Assembly: GCF_018860345.1 (NCBI RefSeq)
Contig: NZ_JAHKPJ010000006.1
Span: 68,013 to 132,012, forward strand
Length of the DNA stretch: 64,000 nucleotides
Direction: 5' to 3'
DNA from: Psychrosphaera sp. F3M07
GTDB lineage: Bacteria > Pseudomonadota > Gammaproteobacteria > Enterobacterales > Alteromonadaceae
Shown here one piece after another: positions 9,673-17,677 of this stretch. The translations under genes were made by a program, and so were the position numbers. The notes under the pieces are model-generated. The model searched no databases. It saw only the letters and a program-made list of their open reading frames with translations, and was not told the origin of the DNA. Position 1 is the first letter of the stretch, and every line of letters begins with the position of its first letter.

Positions 9673-10521
9673 ATGGCGATTACGTTAGATGATCAATATG
9701 TATCGCAAATAACAAAACTATTTGTGATACCGCCTCGCCCAGAGTTATTAACTGAGCTAAATGCATTAATGCAGCAAGAAGAGCCATCTTTGGTTGAGAT
9801 GGGTAATATCATAGCTAAAGATATTTCGATATCTGCAGCGGTGCTCAAATTGATCAACTCCCCCATATTTGGGATTGCTCGTACAGTGTCAAATATAAAT
9901 CAAGCCGTTATGTTTCTGGGCTTTGACCGTATATATGGATTAGTACAAGGGATTAAGTTAAAACAATCTTTTGCAGGAAAAAGCTCAATTAGTTTAGAGC
10001 GTTTTTGGGATACATCAGAAGAGATTGCACAAGTTGCCTTATTCATAGGTAGCCAAATTAAAACTAAAGTGCCAGTTGAAAGTTTATACACATTAGGCTT
10101 GTTTCATGATGCTGGCGTGCCACTAATGGCGATGAAGTTTCAAAATTACATTCATGTACTTGTTGAGTCCAACAAAAATTATGATCATTCGCTGGTGGAG
10201 TTGGAAGAAAAGTATTTCCAAACCAATCACGCGATTGTTGGGTATTTTTTAGCAAGCGGTTGGAATCTACCAAAAGAGCTTTGTACCTTAATTTTACGAC
10301 ACCATGATCTAACTTTCTTAGATAAAAAAGAATCATCGATAGAGCAAATGACCTTTTCAATCTTGAAAATGGCTGAAAATATTGTACATACCGAAAGACG
10401 ATATGTAGCAGCACCAGATTGGGTATATTTGAAAGAGGCGGTATTAGATGTTCTTGGTATCACTAATTATGAATACAACGATATAAAAGAAGACGCTATT
10501 GAGTTAGTCATTGGAAATTAA
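9673..10521 (+). CDS. HDOD domain protein
   Basis: 282-residue cytoplasmic protein consisting essentially of one HDOD domain, a non-catalytic relative of HD phosphohydrolases found in bacterial signalling. Visible: PPRPELLTELNALM, then AKDISISAAVLKLINSPIFGIARTVSNINQAVMFLGFDRI, the helical hallmark of the family, and later FHDAGVPLMAMKF and ILRHHD. No receiver, GGDEF or EAL domain is fused. I chose the ATG at 9673 (AAGGA about 10 bases upstream). The longer frame from 9592 would add a hydrophobic stretch unlike HDOD proteins. The next gene starts 7 bp after this stop and is probably cotranscribed. The precise role is not known. Confidence 0.88.
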   Translation: MAITLDDQYVSQITKLFVIPPRPELLTELNALMQQEEPSLVEMGNIIAKDISISAAVLKLINSPIFGIARTVSNINQAVMFLGFDRIYGLVQGIKLKQSFAGKSSISLERFWDTSEEIAQVALFIGSQIKTKVPVESLYTLGLFHDAGVPLMAMKFQNYIHVLVESNKNYDHSLVELEEKYFQTNHAIVGYFLASGWNLPKELCTLILRHHDLTFLDKKESSIEQMTFSILKMAENIVHTERRYVAAPDWVYLKEAVLDVLGITNYEYNDIKEDAIELVIGN

Positions 10522-10528
10522 ATTGGAT

Positions 10529-10846
10529 ATGAAAGAAAACACAGAAATCGATAAAATAGATAATAACCTTGAACGTATGGATGAGGTTATTGCGCAAACT
10601 CAGAAAATTAATCATCAACTCGAAAAGTTAAACCATCACAAGTTAATAAAGGCATACAACTCAATTCCTCAGTTGTTGTGGTTTCATTTGTTGAAAGGCG
10701 TTGCATTTGGTTTAGGCAGTGTCTTAGGGGCTACGGTTGTGTTATCCGCGTTAGTGTATGTTTTGGCTCAGTTTGAGTTTATTCCTTATATTGGAGAGTG
10801 GGTGTCAGCCATCATTGATGTAGTGAAAACCCCAACGACAGATTAA
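10529..10846 (+). CDS. DUF5665-like small membrane protein
   Basis: 105 residues from the ATG at 10529. An acidic helical N-terminus (about residues 1-40, IDKIDNNLERMDEVIAQTQK) looks like a coiled coil. A glycine-rich hydrophobic segment at about 58-85 (LKGVAFGLGSVLGATVVLSA) is probably membrane-embedded, and a second amphipathic stretch IPYIGEWVSAIIDVV follows. This plan matches the DUF5665 family, whose function is unknown. A TTG at 10511 would overlap the HDOD gene and add six residues. The 7-bp spacing to the HDOD gene suggests one transcript. Confidence 0.7.
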   Translation: MKENTEIDKIDNNLERMDEVIAQTQKINHQLEKLNHHKLIKAYNSIPQLLWFHLLKGVAFGLGSVLGATVVLSALVYVLAQFEFIPYIGEWVSAIIDVVKTPTTD

Positions 10847-10861
10847 ATATAACGGAATTAA

Positions 10862-10902
10862 ATTAGCCTAAAAGTAACGTGGTACTTTAAATTTAGGCTA
10901 AT
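10862..10902. terminator. 11-bp inverted repeat after the DUF5665-like gene
   Basis: ATTAGCCTAAA (10862-10872) and TTTAGGCTAAT (10892-10902) are perfect reverse complements. There is no T-run, so this may be a weak terminator or another RNA structure. Confidence 0.35.
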
Positions 10903-10969
10903 AATAGGCATAATCCCGCACAAAATAAGTGGGTACTTTATCCAGTTATATTCACTCTAAGGAATATCA

Positions 10970-11551
10970 ATGACGATTGAAACTACATTAAAACAAAGAA
11001 GTAATGATGTGTGCGAATTATGTGGCGCTAAGGATGGATTAACAGTTCAACCTGTTGCACCAAAAGATGCCTCAAATTCAGATCATTGTGTTTTAGTCTG
11101 TAGTACTTGTGTTTCACAATTGAATGGCGATGAGCCTTTAAATATAACACATTGGCGCTGTTTAAATGACAGTATGTGGAGCACGACACCTGCGGTTCAA
11201 GTATTATCATGGCAGCAGCTAACTGTGTTGACTAAAGCCGGTGAAACCTGGGCTCAAGACTTGTTAGATATGATGTACATGGAAGACGATGCTAAAGCAT
11301 GGGCAGAGTCAGGTGTTGCACATTTATTGTCAGAAGATGATGCTGAAGCATTTGATTCAAACGGTGTAAAATTGTCAGCGGGTGATAATGTATACCTGAT
11401 CAAAGACCTTCAAGTTAAAGGTGCTGGTTTTACCGCAAAACAAGGCACAACGGTTCGTGGAATTTCTTTAACTTCAAACCCTGAACATGTTGAAGGGCGT
11501 GTGAATGGTCAAAAAATAGTTATTTTAACTAAGTTCGTTAAAAAAGTTTAA
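10970..11551 (+). CDS. PhnA/YjdM domain protein
   Basis: 193-residue cytoplasmic protein. A zinc-ribbon-like N-terminus has CELCGAKDGL (residues 15-24) and a second pair CSTC near 44-47. The C-terminal YjdM/PhnA domain includes NGVKLSAGDNVYLIKDLQVKGAGFTAKQGT and RVNGQKIVILTKFVKKV. The PhnA name is historical: the family is not firmly tied to phosphonate breakdown, and there are no phn genes here. The length is usual for the two-domain version. Single gene with AAGGA before the start. Confidence 0.85.
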   Translation: MTIETTLKQRSNDVCELCGAKDGLTVQPVAPKDASNSDHCVLVCSTCVSQLNGDEPLNITHWRCLNDSMWSTTPAVQVLSWQQLTVLTKAGETWAQDLLDMMYMEDDAKAWAESGVAHLLSEDDAEAFDSNGVKLSAGDNVYLIKDLQVKGAGFTAKQGTTVRGISLTSNPEHVEGRVNGQKIVILTKFVKKV

Positions 11552-11630
11552 ATCCATATTACTCTGGGTGGAATAATTATCCACCTAGAGGCCTCATATA
11601 CAATAACCAGTTAACCCCACAGAGATCATT

Positions 11631-12323
11631 ATGATTGAAGGTAACTCCAGAAGTATTACGTCAAATCAATTAGGCGTTCACGATGATCTTGATAAAGTTG
11701 TAAAAAAACACTTAAGCTCAGATTTTAAAAAACCATATGCTCCCCATTCACTGTCAGGTTTTGAGCAAATAAAGATGCGAGTTTCTGTGTTCTTGTTATC
11801 TAACTCAAAAGGCACAATTATTTTAGATTCGTGCTGTGGAGTGGGTGAAAGTACTTATCATTTAGCGGTTAATAATCCTGATGCTTTGGTTATTGGTATC
11901 GATAAATCTGAACACAGGATAGAAAAGTACGAACACCATCACCAACAAAAAATAGATAATTTTATTTTGATCCGTGGTGATTTAAATGATTTATGGCGTT
12001 TAATTGCAGAGGCAGATTGGCCAATTTCACACCACTATATTTTATATCCAAATCCGTGGCCTAAAAGCAAACACCTACAAAGACGTTGGCACGGAGCCCC
12101 CGTATTTAAATACATACCTCAATTAAGTGAAAAGTTAACGGTGAGAAGTAACTGGGCTATATATATTGAAGAGTTTACTCAAGCGTTGACACATATGAAT
12201 GTGAAAGCTGAAATATCTGATTATAAACGTGATACAGCGATGACGCCATTTGAACGAAAATATTGGGCGAGTGGTCAAAAAAGCACTGAGTTGAATGTAA
12301 CTTTTAATAATTTGAAGAGTTAA
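11631..12323 (+). CDS. TrmB-like SAM-dependent methyltransferase
   Basis: 230-residue protein with a class I methyltransferase fold. The SAM loop is ILDSCCGVGESTYHLA (residues about 64-79), followed by VIGIDKSEHRIEKY. The diagnostic TrmB-type motif YPNPWPKSKHLQRRWHG (about 139-155) corresponds to the F-P-D-P-W-x-K-x-x-H-x-x-R-R signature of tRNA (guanine-N7) methyltransferases, with Asn replacing Asp. The N-terminus and C-terminus differ from canonical TrmB, and the usual trmB neighbours are absent, so I take it for a TrmB paralogue with an uncertain substrate. Confidence 0.8.
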   Translation: MIEGNSRSITSNQLGVHDDLDKVVKKHLSSDFKKPYAPHSLSGFEQIKMRVSVFLLSNSKGTIILDSCCGVGESTYHLAVNNPDALVIGIDKSEHRIEKYEHHHQQKIDNFILIRGDLNDLWRLIAEADWPISHHYILYPNPWPKSKHLQRRWHGAPVFKYIPQLSEKLTVRSNWAIYIEEFTQALTHMNVKAEISDYKRDTAMTPFERKYWASGQKSTELNVTFNNLKS

Positions 12324-12343
12324 GTTTTACGAATTTAAATATG

Positions 12344-12379
12344 ACAACATAAGCTCTGTTAGATAAGAGCTTATGTTGT
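12344..12379. terminator. 13-bp perfect hairpin between convergent genes
   Basis: ACAACATAAGCTC (12344-12356) pairs perfectly with GAGCTTATGTTGT (12367-12379) around a 10-base loop. A T-run begins a few bases later on the plus strand. Likely terminator for the TrmB-like gene, possibly also for slmA. Confidence 0.7.
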
Positions 12380-12391
12380 TGATGTCTTTTT

Positions 12392-12976
12392 TTACCAGAA
12401 CAGTTGCCAGCCTTTCCACTGTGCATCAAATCCTTCCATTGGGCTTCGAGTAAAGCCTGAACGGACAAACTGATTCATCTTACCTTCGGTATAAGCTAAT
12501 AACATATTAGCAAGGGCAGCTTCATCGATAGGGAAGTTTTTACCTTCACGTAATTTACGTTCACGTAATACCTGTTTAAATTGAGTCTCAAGTTTTTCAA
12601 ACAGTGCGGCAACACGCTCTCTTAACCGATCGTGTTCACCCATTAATGCATCACCGGTGAGTATGGCGGTAATACCTCGGTTCATTTCGGCAAAACCTAA
12701 AATCAGCTTCATAATATTAGAAATACGACCTTCGGTAGATTTATCTTTTTCTAATATTATATTGATGCGGGATAACAATGTGCCTTCGATGAACTCGATT
12801 AAACCTTCATACATTCTCGCTTTACTAGGAAAATGACGATATAAAGCTGCTTCAGACACACCTACTTTTTCAGCTAATTTAGCCGTTGTGATCCTTTGAC
12901 CTGAATGACTTTCCAACATTTCCGCAAGGCATTGTAATATTTGCTCTTTACGGTTTCCTTTTTTACCTGCTGGCAT
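12392..12976 (-). CDS. slmA: Nucleoid occlusion factor SlmA
   Basis: TetR-family DNA-binding protein that binds sites across the chromosome and blocks FtsZ ring assembly over the nucleoid. The 194 residues are close to E. coli SlmA (198). The N-terminal helix-turn-helix is [32 protein letters not shown] (about 28-59), and the C-terminal part [20 protein letters not shown] matches the SlmA tail. It lies 23 bp downstream of coaBC. In E. coli dut lies between these two genes; here it does not. Confidence 0.96.
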   Translation of the reverse strand: MPAGKKGNRKEQILQCLAEMLESHSGQRITTAKLAEKVGVSEAALYRHFPSKARMYEGLIEFIEGTLLSRINIILEKDKSTEGRISNIMKLILGFAEMNRGITAILTGDALMGEHDRLRERVAALFEKLETQFKQVLRERKLREGKNFPIDEAALANMLLAYTEGKMNQFVRSGFTRSPMEGFDAQWKGWQLFW

Positions 12977-12999
12977 AACTTTCCTCGAAATTTAAAGTT

Positions 13000-14229
13000 T
13001 TAGCGGTTATATGTTTGATGAATTAATGACAACAAATGTTTAGCTAAAACATTTTTGTTCTCAAGAGGTAAGTCCTTACTTCCATCATCCCAGTATACTT
13101 TAAGCGCATTTTGATCAGAATTAAAGCCTTGACCTGAAACTGATACGTCATTTGCACAAATCATATCCAAATTTTTTCGTAACATTTTTGATTTTGCATA
13201 TTGTTCAACATCTTGGGTTTCAGCCGCAAAACCAACAACAAACGGTCTATTTTCTGTTAAAGCGGCGACATCTTTTACAATATCTGGATTTTTGGTCATG
13301 GTGATCTGCATGACATCATTATCTTTTTTTATCTTCTGTGTCGCGAGGTTATCTGGGCGATAATCAGCTACAGCGGCACAAGCAATAAACACATCAGATT
13401 GAGTTGCTAGATTAAGACTGGCTAGGTGCATGTCGCACGCACTTACTACATCTGTTCTTGAAACATTATTTGGTGTAGTTAGATTTACAGGACCAGAAAT
13501 CAAATTAACTTTAGCGCCTAACTGAGCCGCAGCTTGAGCAATAGCAAAGCCCATTTTACCGCTAGAGTGATTGGATATATATCTAACAGGATCTATACCT
13601 TCACGAGTAGGGCCTGCCGTAATGGTAATTGTCTTACCTTGCCAAATTGGCAATGCAGTGTCCAATAGATTGTCGAAGTGTTGCACACAAGTTGCAACTA
13701 TTTCTGCAGGTTCAACCATACGTCCTAAACCTACATCACCACAAGCTTGTTCACCACTTGCCGGCCCACATAATGTAACACCACGTTGTGTTAATAATTT
13801 TAAGTTATCCTGTGTTGCTGGGTGAGCAAACATTTGTTGATTCATCGCAGGGCATACAATTACCGGAGCTGGGGTCGCTAATAATAAAGTTGTGGCTAAG
13901 TCATTGGCTAATCCAGCTGCCATTTTCGCAATAATGTCTGCCGTCGCTGGGGCAACCACTACTAGGTCGGCCCATTTTGCAAACTCGATGTGGCCCATAG
14001 AAGCTTCCGCTTGAGGATCTAATAAATCCTCTGCTACCGGCTCACCACTTACCGCTTGTAATGTTAATGGAGTAATAAACGCCTTAGCACCGGATGTCAT
14101 GACTACTTTGACGTTAGCACCTTGTTCTTTAACACGGCGAACAAATTCAGGCATTTTATAAGCGGCAATTCCGCCGGTAATAATGAGCAAAATGTTTTTA
14201 TTGGAATGGTCTTGTAACAGCATGGTCAT
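13000..14229 (-). CDS. coaBC: Bifunctional CoaBC (phosphopantothenoylcysteine synthetase/decarboxylase)
   Basis: Two steps of CoA synthesis: CTP-dependent ligation of 4'-phosphopantothenate with cysteine (CoaB) and FMN-dependent decarboxylation (CoaC). The N-terminal flavoprotein half has [16 protein letters not shown], the PAMNQQMF active-site motif and [14 protein letters not shown]. The C-terminal CoaB half starts near [20 protein letters not shown] and includes the SSGKMG loop and the MTKNPDIV motif. The 409 residues are normal. A second ATG at 14223 is equally possible. It is divergent from radC, as in E. coli. The pan genes of the same pathway are at 51.5-55 kb. Confidence 0.97.
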   Translation of the reverse strand: MTMLLQDHSNKNILLIITGGIAAYKMPEFVRRVKEQGANVKVVMTSGAKAFITPLTLQAVSGEPVAEDLLDPQAEASMGHIEFAKWADLVVVAPATADIIAKMAAGLANDLATTLLLATPAPVIVCPAMNQQMFAHPATQDNLKLLTQRGVTLCGPASGEQACGDVGLGRMVEPAEIVATCVQHFDNLLDTALPIWQGKTITITAGPTREGIDPVRYISNHSSGKMGFAIAQAAAQLGAKVNLISGPVNLTTPNNVSRTDVVSACDMHLASLNLATQSDVFIACAAVADYRPDNLATQKIKKDNDVMQITMTKNPDIVKDVAALTENRPFVVGFAAETQDVEQYAKSKMLRKNLDMICANDVSVSGQGFNSDQNALKVYWDDGSKDLPLENKNVLAKHLLSLIHQTYNR

Positions 14230-14372
14230 ATCTTGTAGCCAAAATTGGTAAAAATGAAAACGAACACTATAATTTTTAGGCCTATACCTTAACGGTTTTC
14301 AGCAACGGAAACCATTCTTAAACTAAATAATCTTGCTTAAAAGCAATCAATTTATTATTGCACGGAGGCAGT

Positions 14373-15047
14373 ATGTCACTAAACGATTGGCCGGAACATT
14401 TAAAACCTCGAGAAAAACTATTAACAAAAGGCGCAACATCGTTAACTGATGCGGAATTGTTAGCGATATTTTTGCGTACCGGCACCGCTGGGATGGACGT
14501 GGTTAAGTTGGCCACTCATCTGCTGGATCACTTTGGTTCGCTAAATAGATTGTTTAACGCGGATGTCATTTCTTTTTGCCAAACGAAAGGTATGGGCGAG
14601 GCCAAATATGCTCAATTACAAGCTGTATTAGAAATGTCCAAACGGTATTTTCAAGAATCTATGTTTAGGGAAAATGTATTAGATTCGCCGGGAGCGGTTA
14701 AAACCTATTTACACCAGTTATTAAGAGATGAAACATACGAGAAATTTTTACTTATTCACTTGGATAATCAACACAGAGTCATTAACGATGAAGTTTTGTT
14801 TACCGGAACCATTGATTCTGCCGCCGTGTACCCTAGAGTCGTAATAGATTCGGTTATAAAGCACAAAACAGCGGCTGTAATATTCGCCCATAATCATCCG
14901 TCGGGTATATCGGAGCCTAGCCATGCGGACATCAACCTGACCAACAAGTTAAAACAAGCATTAACCCTAATCGATGTGAGAACATTGGATCATTTTGTGG
15001 TGGGTTATGATCAGGTTGTTAGTTTTGCCGAGCGTGGCTTGTTATAA
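14373..15047 (+). CDS. radC: RadC family JAB-domain protein (YicR-type)
   Basis: 224-residue member of the UPF0758/RadC family. The N-terminal helix-hairpin-helix-like part includes WPEHLKPREKLL and GATSLTDAELLAIFLRTGT. The C-terminal MPN/JAB+ metal-binding domain has the JAMM motif FAHNHPSGISEPSHAD near residues 170-185. The true biochemical role of RadC is unresolved; the old DNA-repair assignment was withdrawn. I start at the ATG at 14373 because GGAGG lies just upstream (14364-14368); a TTG at 14358 would add five residues. In enterics rpmB and rpmG follow directly, but here they are almost 9 kb away. Confidence 0.95.
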   Translation: MSLNDWPEHLKPREKLLTKGATSLTDAELLAIFLRTGTAGMDVVKLATHLLDHFGSLNRLFNADVISFCQTKGMGEAKYAQLQAVLEMSKRYFQESMFRENVLDSPGAVKTYLHQLLRDETYEKFLLIHLDNQHRVINDEVLFTGTIDSAAVYPRVVIDSVIKHKTAAVIFAHNHPSGISEPSHADINLTNKLKQALTLIDVRTLDHFVVGYDQVVSFAERGLL

Positions 15048-15058
15048 CAGTAAGTGTG

Positions 15059-15478
15059 TTAATCGGTTGTTTTACTACAAATAAACGCCCCCGCTAACAT
15101 ACTGACAATAAAGACTATGGTTTGACAATAACCATAGCTTATTGAGGCAATAGCTGGGCCTGGACAATAACCAACTAATCCCCAACCAATACCAAACATA
15201 GCCGAGCCGATAACTAGTTTCCGATCAATTTTTATAAACGTTGGTAAATGAAATGACGAATCAAATAATGGCTGTTTGCGTTTTAATATCAAAGGAAAAA
15301 CTACAATAGTGACAATCAAAGCTCCTAACATCACAAATATAAGACGACTGTCCCATAAACCAAATATATCTAAAAAGCCTTGTACTATTTTGGTGTCGTT
15401 CATACCTGACAAGGCCAGTCCAATACCAAACAATAATCCTGCTAACAATACGATTAAATATTCTGCTAATTTAGTCAT
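15059..15478 (-). CDS. YeeE/YedE-type transporter half (PmpB/DUF6691-like)
   Basis: 139-residue inner-membrane protein with about four hydrophobic helices. The diagnostic GIGWGLVGYCPGPAIAS (about 96-112) is a YeeE/YedE repeat with its conserved cysteine, and FGIGLALSGM near residue 17 is the other half-repeat. The family moves sulfur compounds such as thiosulfate through conserved cysteines. Its start overlaps the stop of the upstream partner (15478-15912) in a TAATG junction, so the two are translationally coupled and probably make one split transporter. Confidence 0.85.
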   Translation of the reverse strand: MTKLAEYLIVLLAGLLFGIGLALSGMNDTKIVQGFLDIFGLWDSRLIFVMLGALIVTIVVFPLILKRKQPLFDSSFHLPTFIKIDRKLVIGSAMFGIGWGLVGYCPGPAIASISYGYCQTIVFIVSMLAGAFICSKTTD

Positions 15479-15912
15479 TAGAATCCCCCTACTTGTTTAA
15501 GTAAAAATACGGAAATAAAGCCAAATAACATAAAAGTGATAGTCGCGACTATTGAGCGGGTAGAAAACCGAGCAATGCCACAGACGCCATGACCACTTGT
15601 ACAGCCATTACCCAACTTGGTACCAAAACCAGTAATAAGACCGGCAATGATCAATAAAGGCAAATTGTCAGTTGGCGCTTCAGGAATTGGTAAATTGTAT
15701 ACATGATGCACGAGCATTGGGCCAAGTATTAAGCCAAGTAAGAATATCCAACGCCAAGGTTTTTTGACCTGATTAGGATCTAATAATGAAAAAGTAATAC
15801 CACAGATGCCAGCGATTCGCCCAACAAATAACAGCATTAATACAGCAGACACACCAATAAAACAGCCGCCAATTATGGCTAACGTAAAGTCAGAGAAGGT
15901 CAATTCAACCAT
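15478..15912 (-). CDS. YeeE/YedE-type transporter half (PmpA-like)
   Basis: 144-residue membrane protein, first gene of the pair. It has four hydrophobic segments and the family signature GNGCTSGHGVCGIAR (about 101-115), with two cysteines likely to bind or relay a sulfur species. It overlaps the next gene by one base (TAATG). Together with its partner it equals one full YeeE-type protein. Such pairs in marine gammaproteobacteria often sit near sulfide or rhodanese genes, but none is seen here, so the substrate (thiosulfate or another sulfur compound) is inferred from family only. Confidence 0.85.
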   Translation of the reverse strand: MVELTFSDFTLAIIGGCFIGVSAVLMLLFVGRIAGICGITFSLLDPNQVKKPWRWIFLLGLILGPMLVHHVYNLPIPEAPTDNLPLLIIAGLITGFGTKLGNGCTSGHGVCGIARFSTRSIVATITFMLFGFISVFLLKQVGGF

Positions 15913-15997
15913 GTGTTAGTACCTAGCATAAATTATAAAAACGTATTTTAGCAGCTACTAACATACTGGTCTTATATCTAAGTTAAAGGATATATAA

Positions 15998-17101
15998 CTA
16001 AGGTTTTTGCTGGGCTAATTTTAGGTAATGCTCCACTGCGGCTTCCACTGAGAAGTTTTGTTTAATATGTAATAGGTCGATTTTGGGTGGGGTTTCTAGC
16101 GCTTGTATAATTTTAATAGCAAGAGTTTCTGGGTCATTTACTGGAGTTAGGAAGTCGGCTTGTTCGCCAATTAAGATCTCACTTGGACCATAATCACAAT
16201 TTGTGCTGACAACGGGAGTTTGGCAAATCAGACTATCAATAATATTCATGCCCAATCCCTCAAATTCAGAACTTGAAATTAATAGCTGGGCCTTAGCAAG
16301 CCAATTATAAGGATTTTCTTGAAAACCAGGGGTGATAATTCGGTGTTCTACGCCATATTTTGCAGCAAGTTTTCGGGCTTTTTTGTCATATTTACAAAGT
16401 AATACAAGTTTAATGTCGGGCACTAAGGCGAGCGCTTGAAACAATATGTCATGTCGTTTTTGTTTAACAACTCTTCCTGCATGAATTAAGTATGGCTCTT
16501 CAGGAATATCGGGATTTAATACAGTTGCTAACTCTTGAACTGTTGTGATATCAGTTGGATTATAGATTCTAACCACAGATTTGGGGGTTATGTATTGTTT
16601 TGAGAGTGCTTCATTTTTGACACCTTCCGACACTGCTATCAAATTTTTATTGTTGTAGCTTTTTTTCTCTCTCAATTTACGCCAATACTTTAAAGGCCCT
16701 AGTCGGGCTTCGCGTTTTAGCTCTTGTGCCATTGCATTATGAAGGACATAAAATGTATTTACGAAATGACAACGAGATAATACTTTACTGCTAGGGTCTA
16801 AGTTGACTAGGTGTAAGTCAAATGAACCGGAATGAGCTGAGACTTCATTAACGAGAGTCTGCATATCTCTCGCCGTTTGTTTTATATTTAGCCAATTCGT
16901 ACTTTTTCTGTGCTTGATATCGTTATATAGGATATGGACTGGGAACTCAGCCGGTGAATCGTATTCGATACGGGGCTCAAGTAAAAAGAAGTGAACGTTA
17001 TTACCTACGTTTTGTAGTCCTATAGCTAAAGTCAACATGACTTTTTCAGCACCACCACCACCAAGACTATCAATAAATATCGCTATATTTTTACTCATCA
17101 T
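15998..17101 (-). CDS. GT4-family glycosyltransferase
   Basis: 367-residue GT-B fold retaining glycosyltransferase. The N-terminal glycine loop SLGGGGAEKVMLTLA (residues about 12-26) is the acceptor-side GT4 motif. The C-terminal donor site has HAGRVVKQKRHDIL (about 206-219) and SSEFEGLGMNIIDSL, where the usual E-x7-E pattern ends in Asp instead of Glu. Likely cytoplasmic and membrane-associated. It is the last gene of an operon with the 187-residue barrel protein (5-bp gap) and the Wzi-like protein (7-bp gap), so I infer a role in making the polysaccharide that those proteins display. Sugar specificity cannot be read. Confidence 0.88.
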   Translation of the reverse strand: MMSKNIAIFIDSLGGGGAEKVMLTLAIGLQNVGNNVHFFLLEPRIEYDSPAEFPVHILYNDIKHRKSTNWLNIKQTARDMQTLVNEVSAHSGSFDLHLVNLDPSSKVLSRCHFVNTFYVLHNAMAQELKREARLGPLKYWRKLREKKSYNNKNLIAVSEGVKNEALSKQYITPKSVVRIYNPTDITTVQELATVLNPDIPEEPYLIHAGRVVKQKRHDILFQALALVPDIKLVLLCKYDKKARKLAAKYGVEHRIITPGFQENPYNWLAKAQLLISSSEFEGLGMNIIDSLICQTPVVSTNCDYGPSEILIGEQADFLTPVNDPETLAIKIIQALETPPKIDLLHIKQNFSVEAAVEHYLKLAQQKP

Positions 17102-17106
17102 ATTGC

Positions 17107-17670
17107 CTAAAAATAGTAATTTACGCCGATAGAAATGGCTTGAAAATAGGTAAATGAATCAAGTCCATTATACTCTGCACCTGTAGGGTCTTCTGCAGTT
17201 AACTTATCTCTTGCTAACATATCAAAGTACTGGAATTCCGTTTGTAACCCCCAGTTACCCCACTCATTAGGTTGGTATAACATGCCAATCCCAGCACTAT
17301 AACCATAGGCTGGGGTTCTAAATTGATAACGAGCAGCCCCAAGAAAAATATTAGTGGTGAATGATTTTGATAATGAGTATTGATAATCAATCGCTCTGAC
17401 ACTTAATAAAACATGATCATTAAAGTTCTGTATATCTAACCTTGTACCTATGGAGCTTGTATCTGAAATAGGTTTATGTACGGCAATCGCTAAATATTGG
17501 CCCAGTTTTGCTGATTCATACTCAGGTATTGGTTCATTAATGGCTTCATATAACCGACCAAAAAAAATATTAGCTCCTGCATCTAATCTAAGTTGATATG
17601 AGTCAGCACTAAAACTATTGGCAGTAAAAAGAAATGCAACGAGATGTATGATTATAAGTATTTTGTTCAT
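17107..17670 (-). CDS. Small outer-membrane beta-barrel protein, unknown
   Basis: 187 residues. A Sec signal peptide (about 1-22, ending NSFSA) is followed by alternating polar and hydrophobic strands rich in Tyr, Gly and Phe, ending in GVNYYF, a C-terminal aromatic typical of outer-membrane barrels. About 165 mature residues would fit an eight-stranded barrel. I do not recognise the family. It sits 7 bp after the Wzi-like gene and 5 bp before the GT4 gene, so it probably works in surface polysaccharide assembly or anchoring. Confidence 0.75.
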   Translation of the reverse strand: MNKILIIIHLVAFLFTANSFSADSYQLRLDAGANIFFGRLYEAINEPIPEYESAKLGQYLAIAVHKPISDTSSIGTRLDIQNFNDHVLLSVRAIDYQYSLSKSFTTNIFLGAARYQFRTPAYGYSAGIGMLYQPNEWGNWGLQTEFQYFDMLARDKLTAEDPTGAEYNGLDSFTYFQAISIGVNYYF

Positions 17671-17677
17671 TGTGAGA

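Noticed and set aside
12344..12379. Perfect 13-bp inverted repeat considered as a mobile element end
   Set aside because: It is a single compact hairpin between convergent genes, with no transposase or target duplication; a terminator is simpler.
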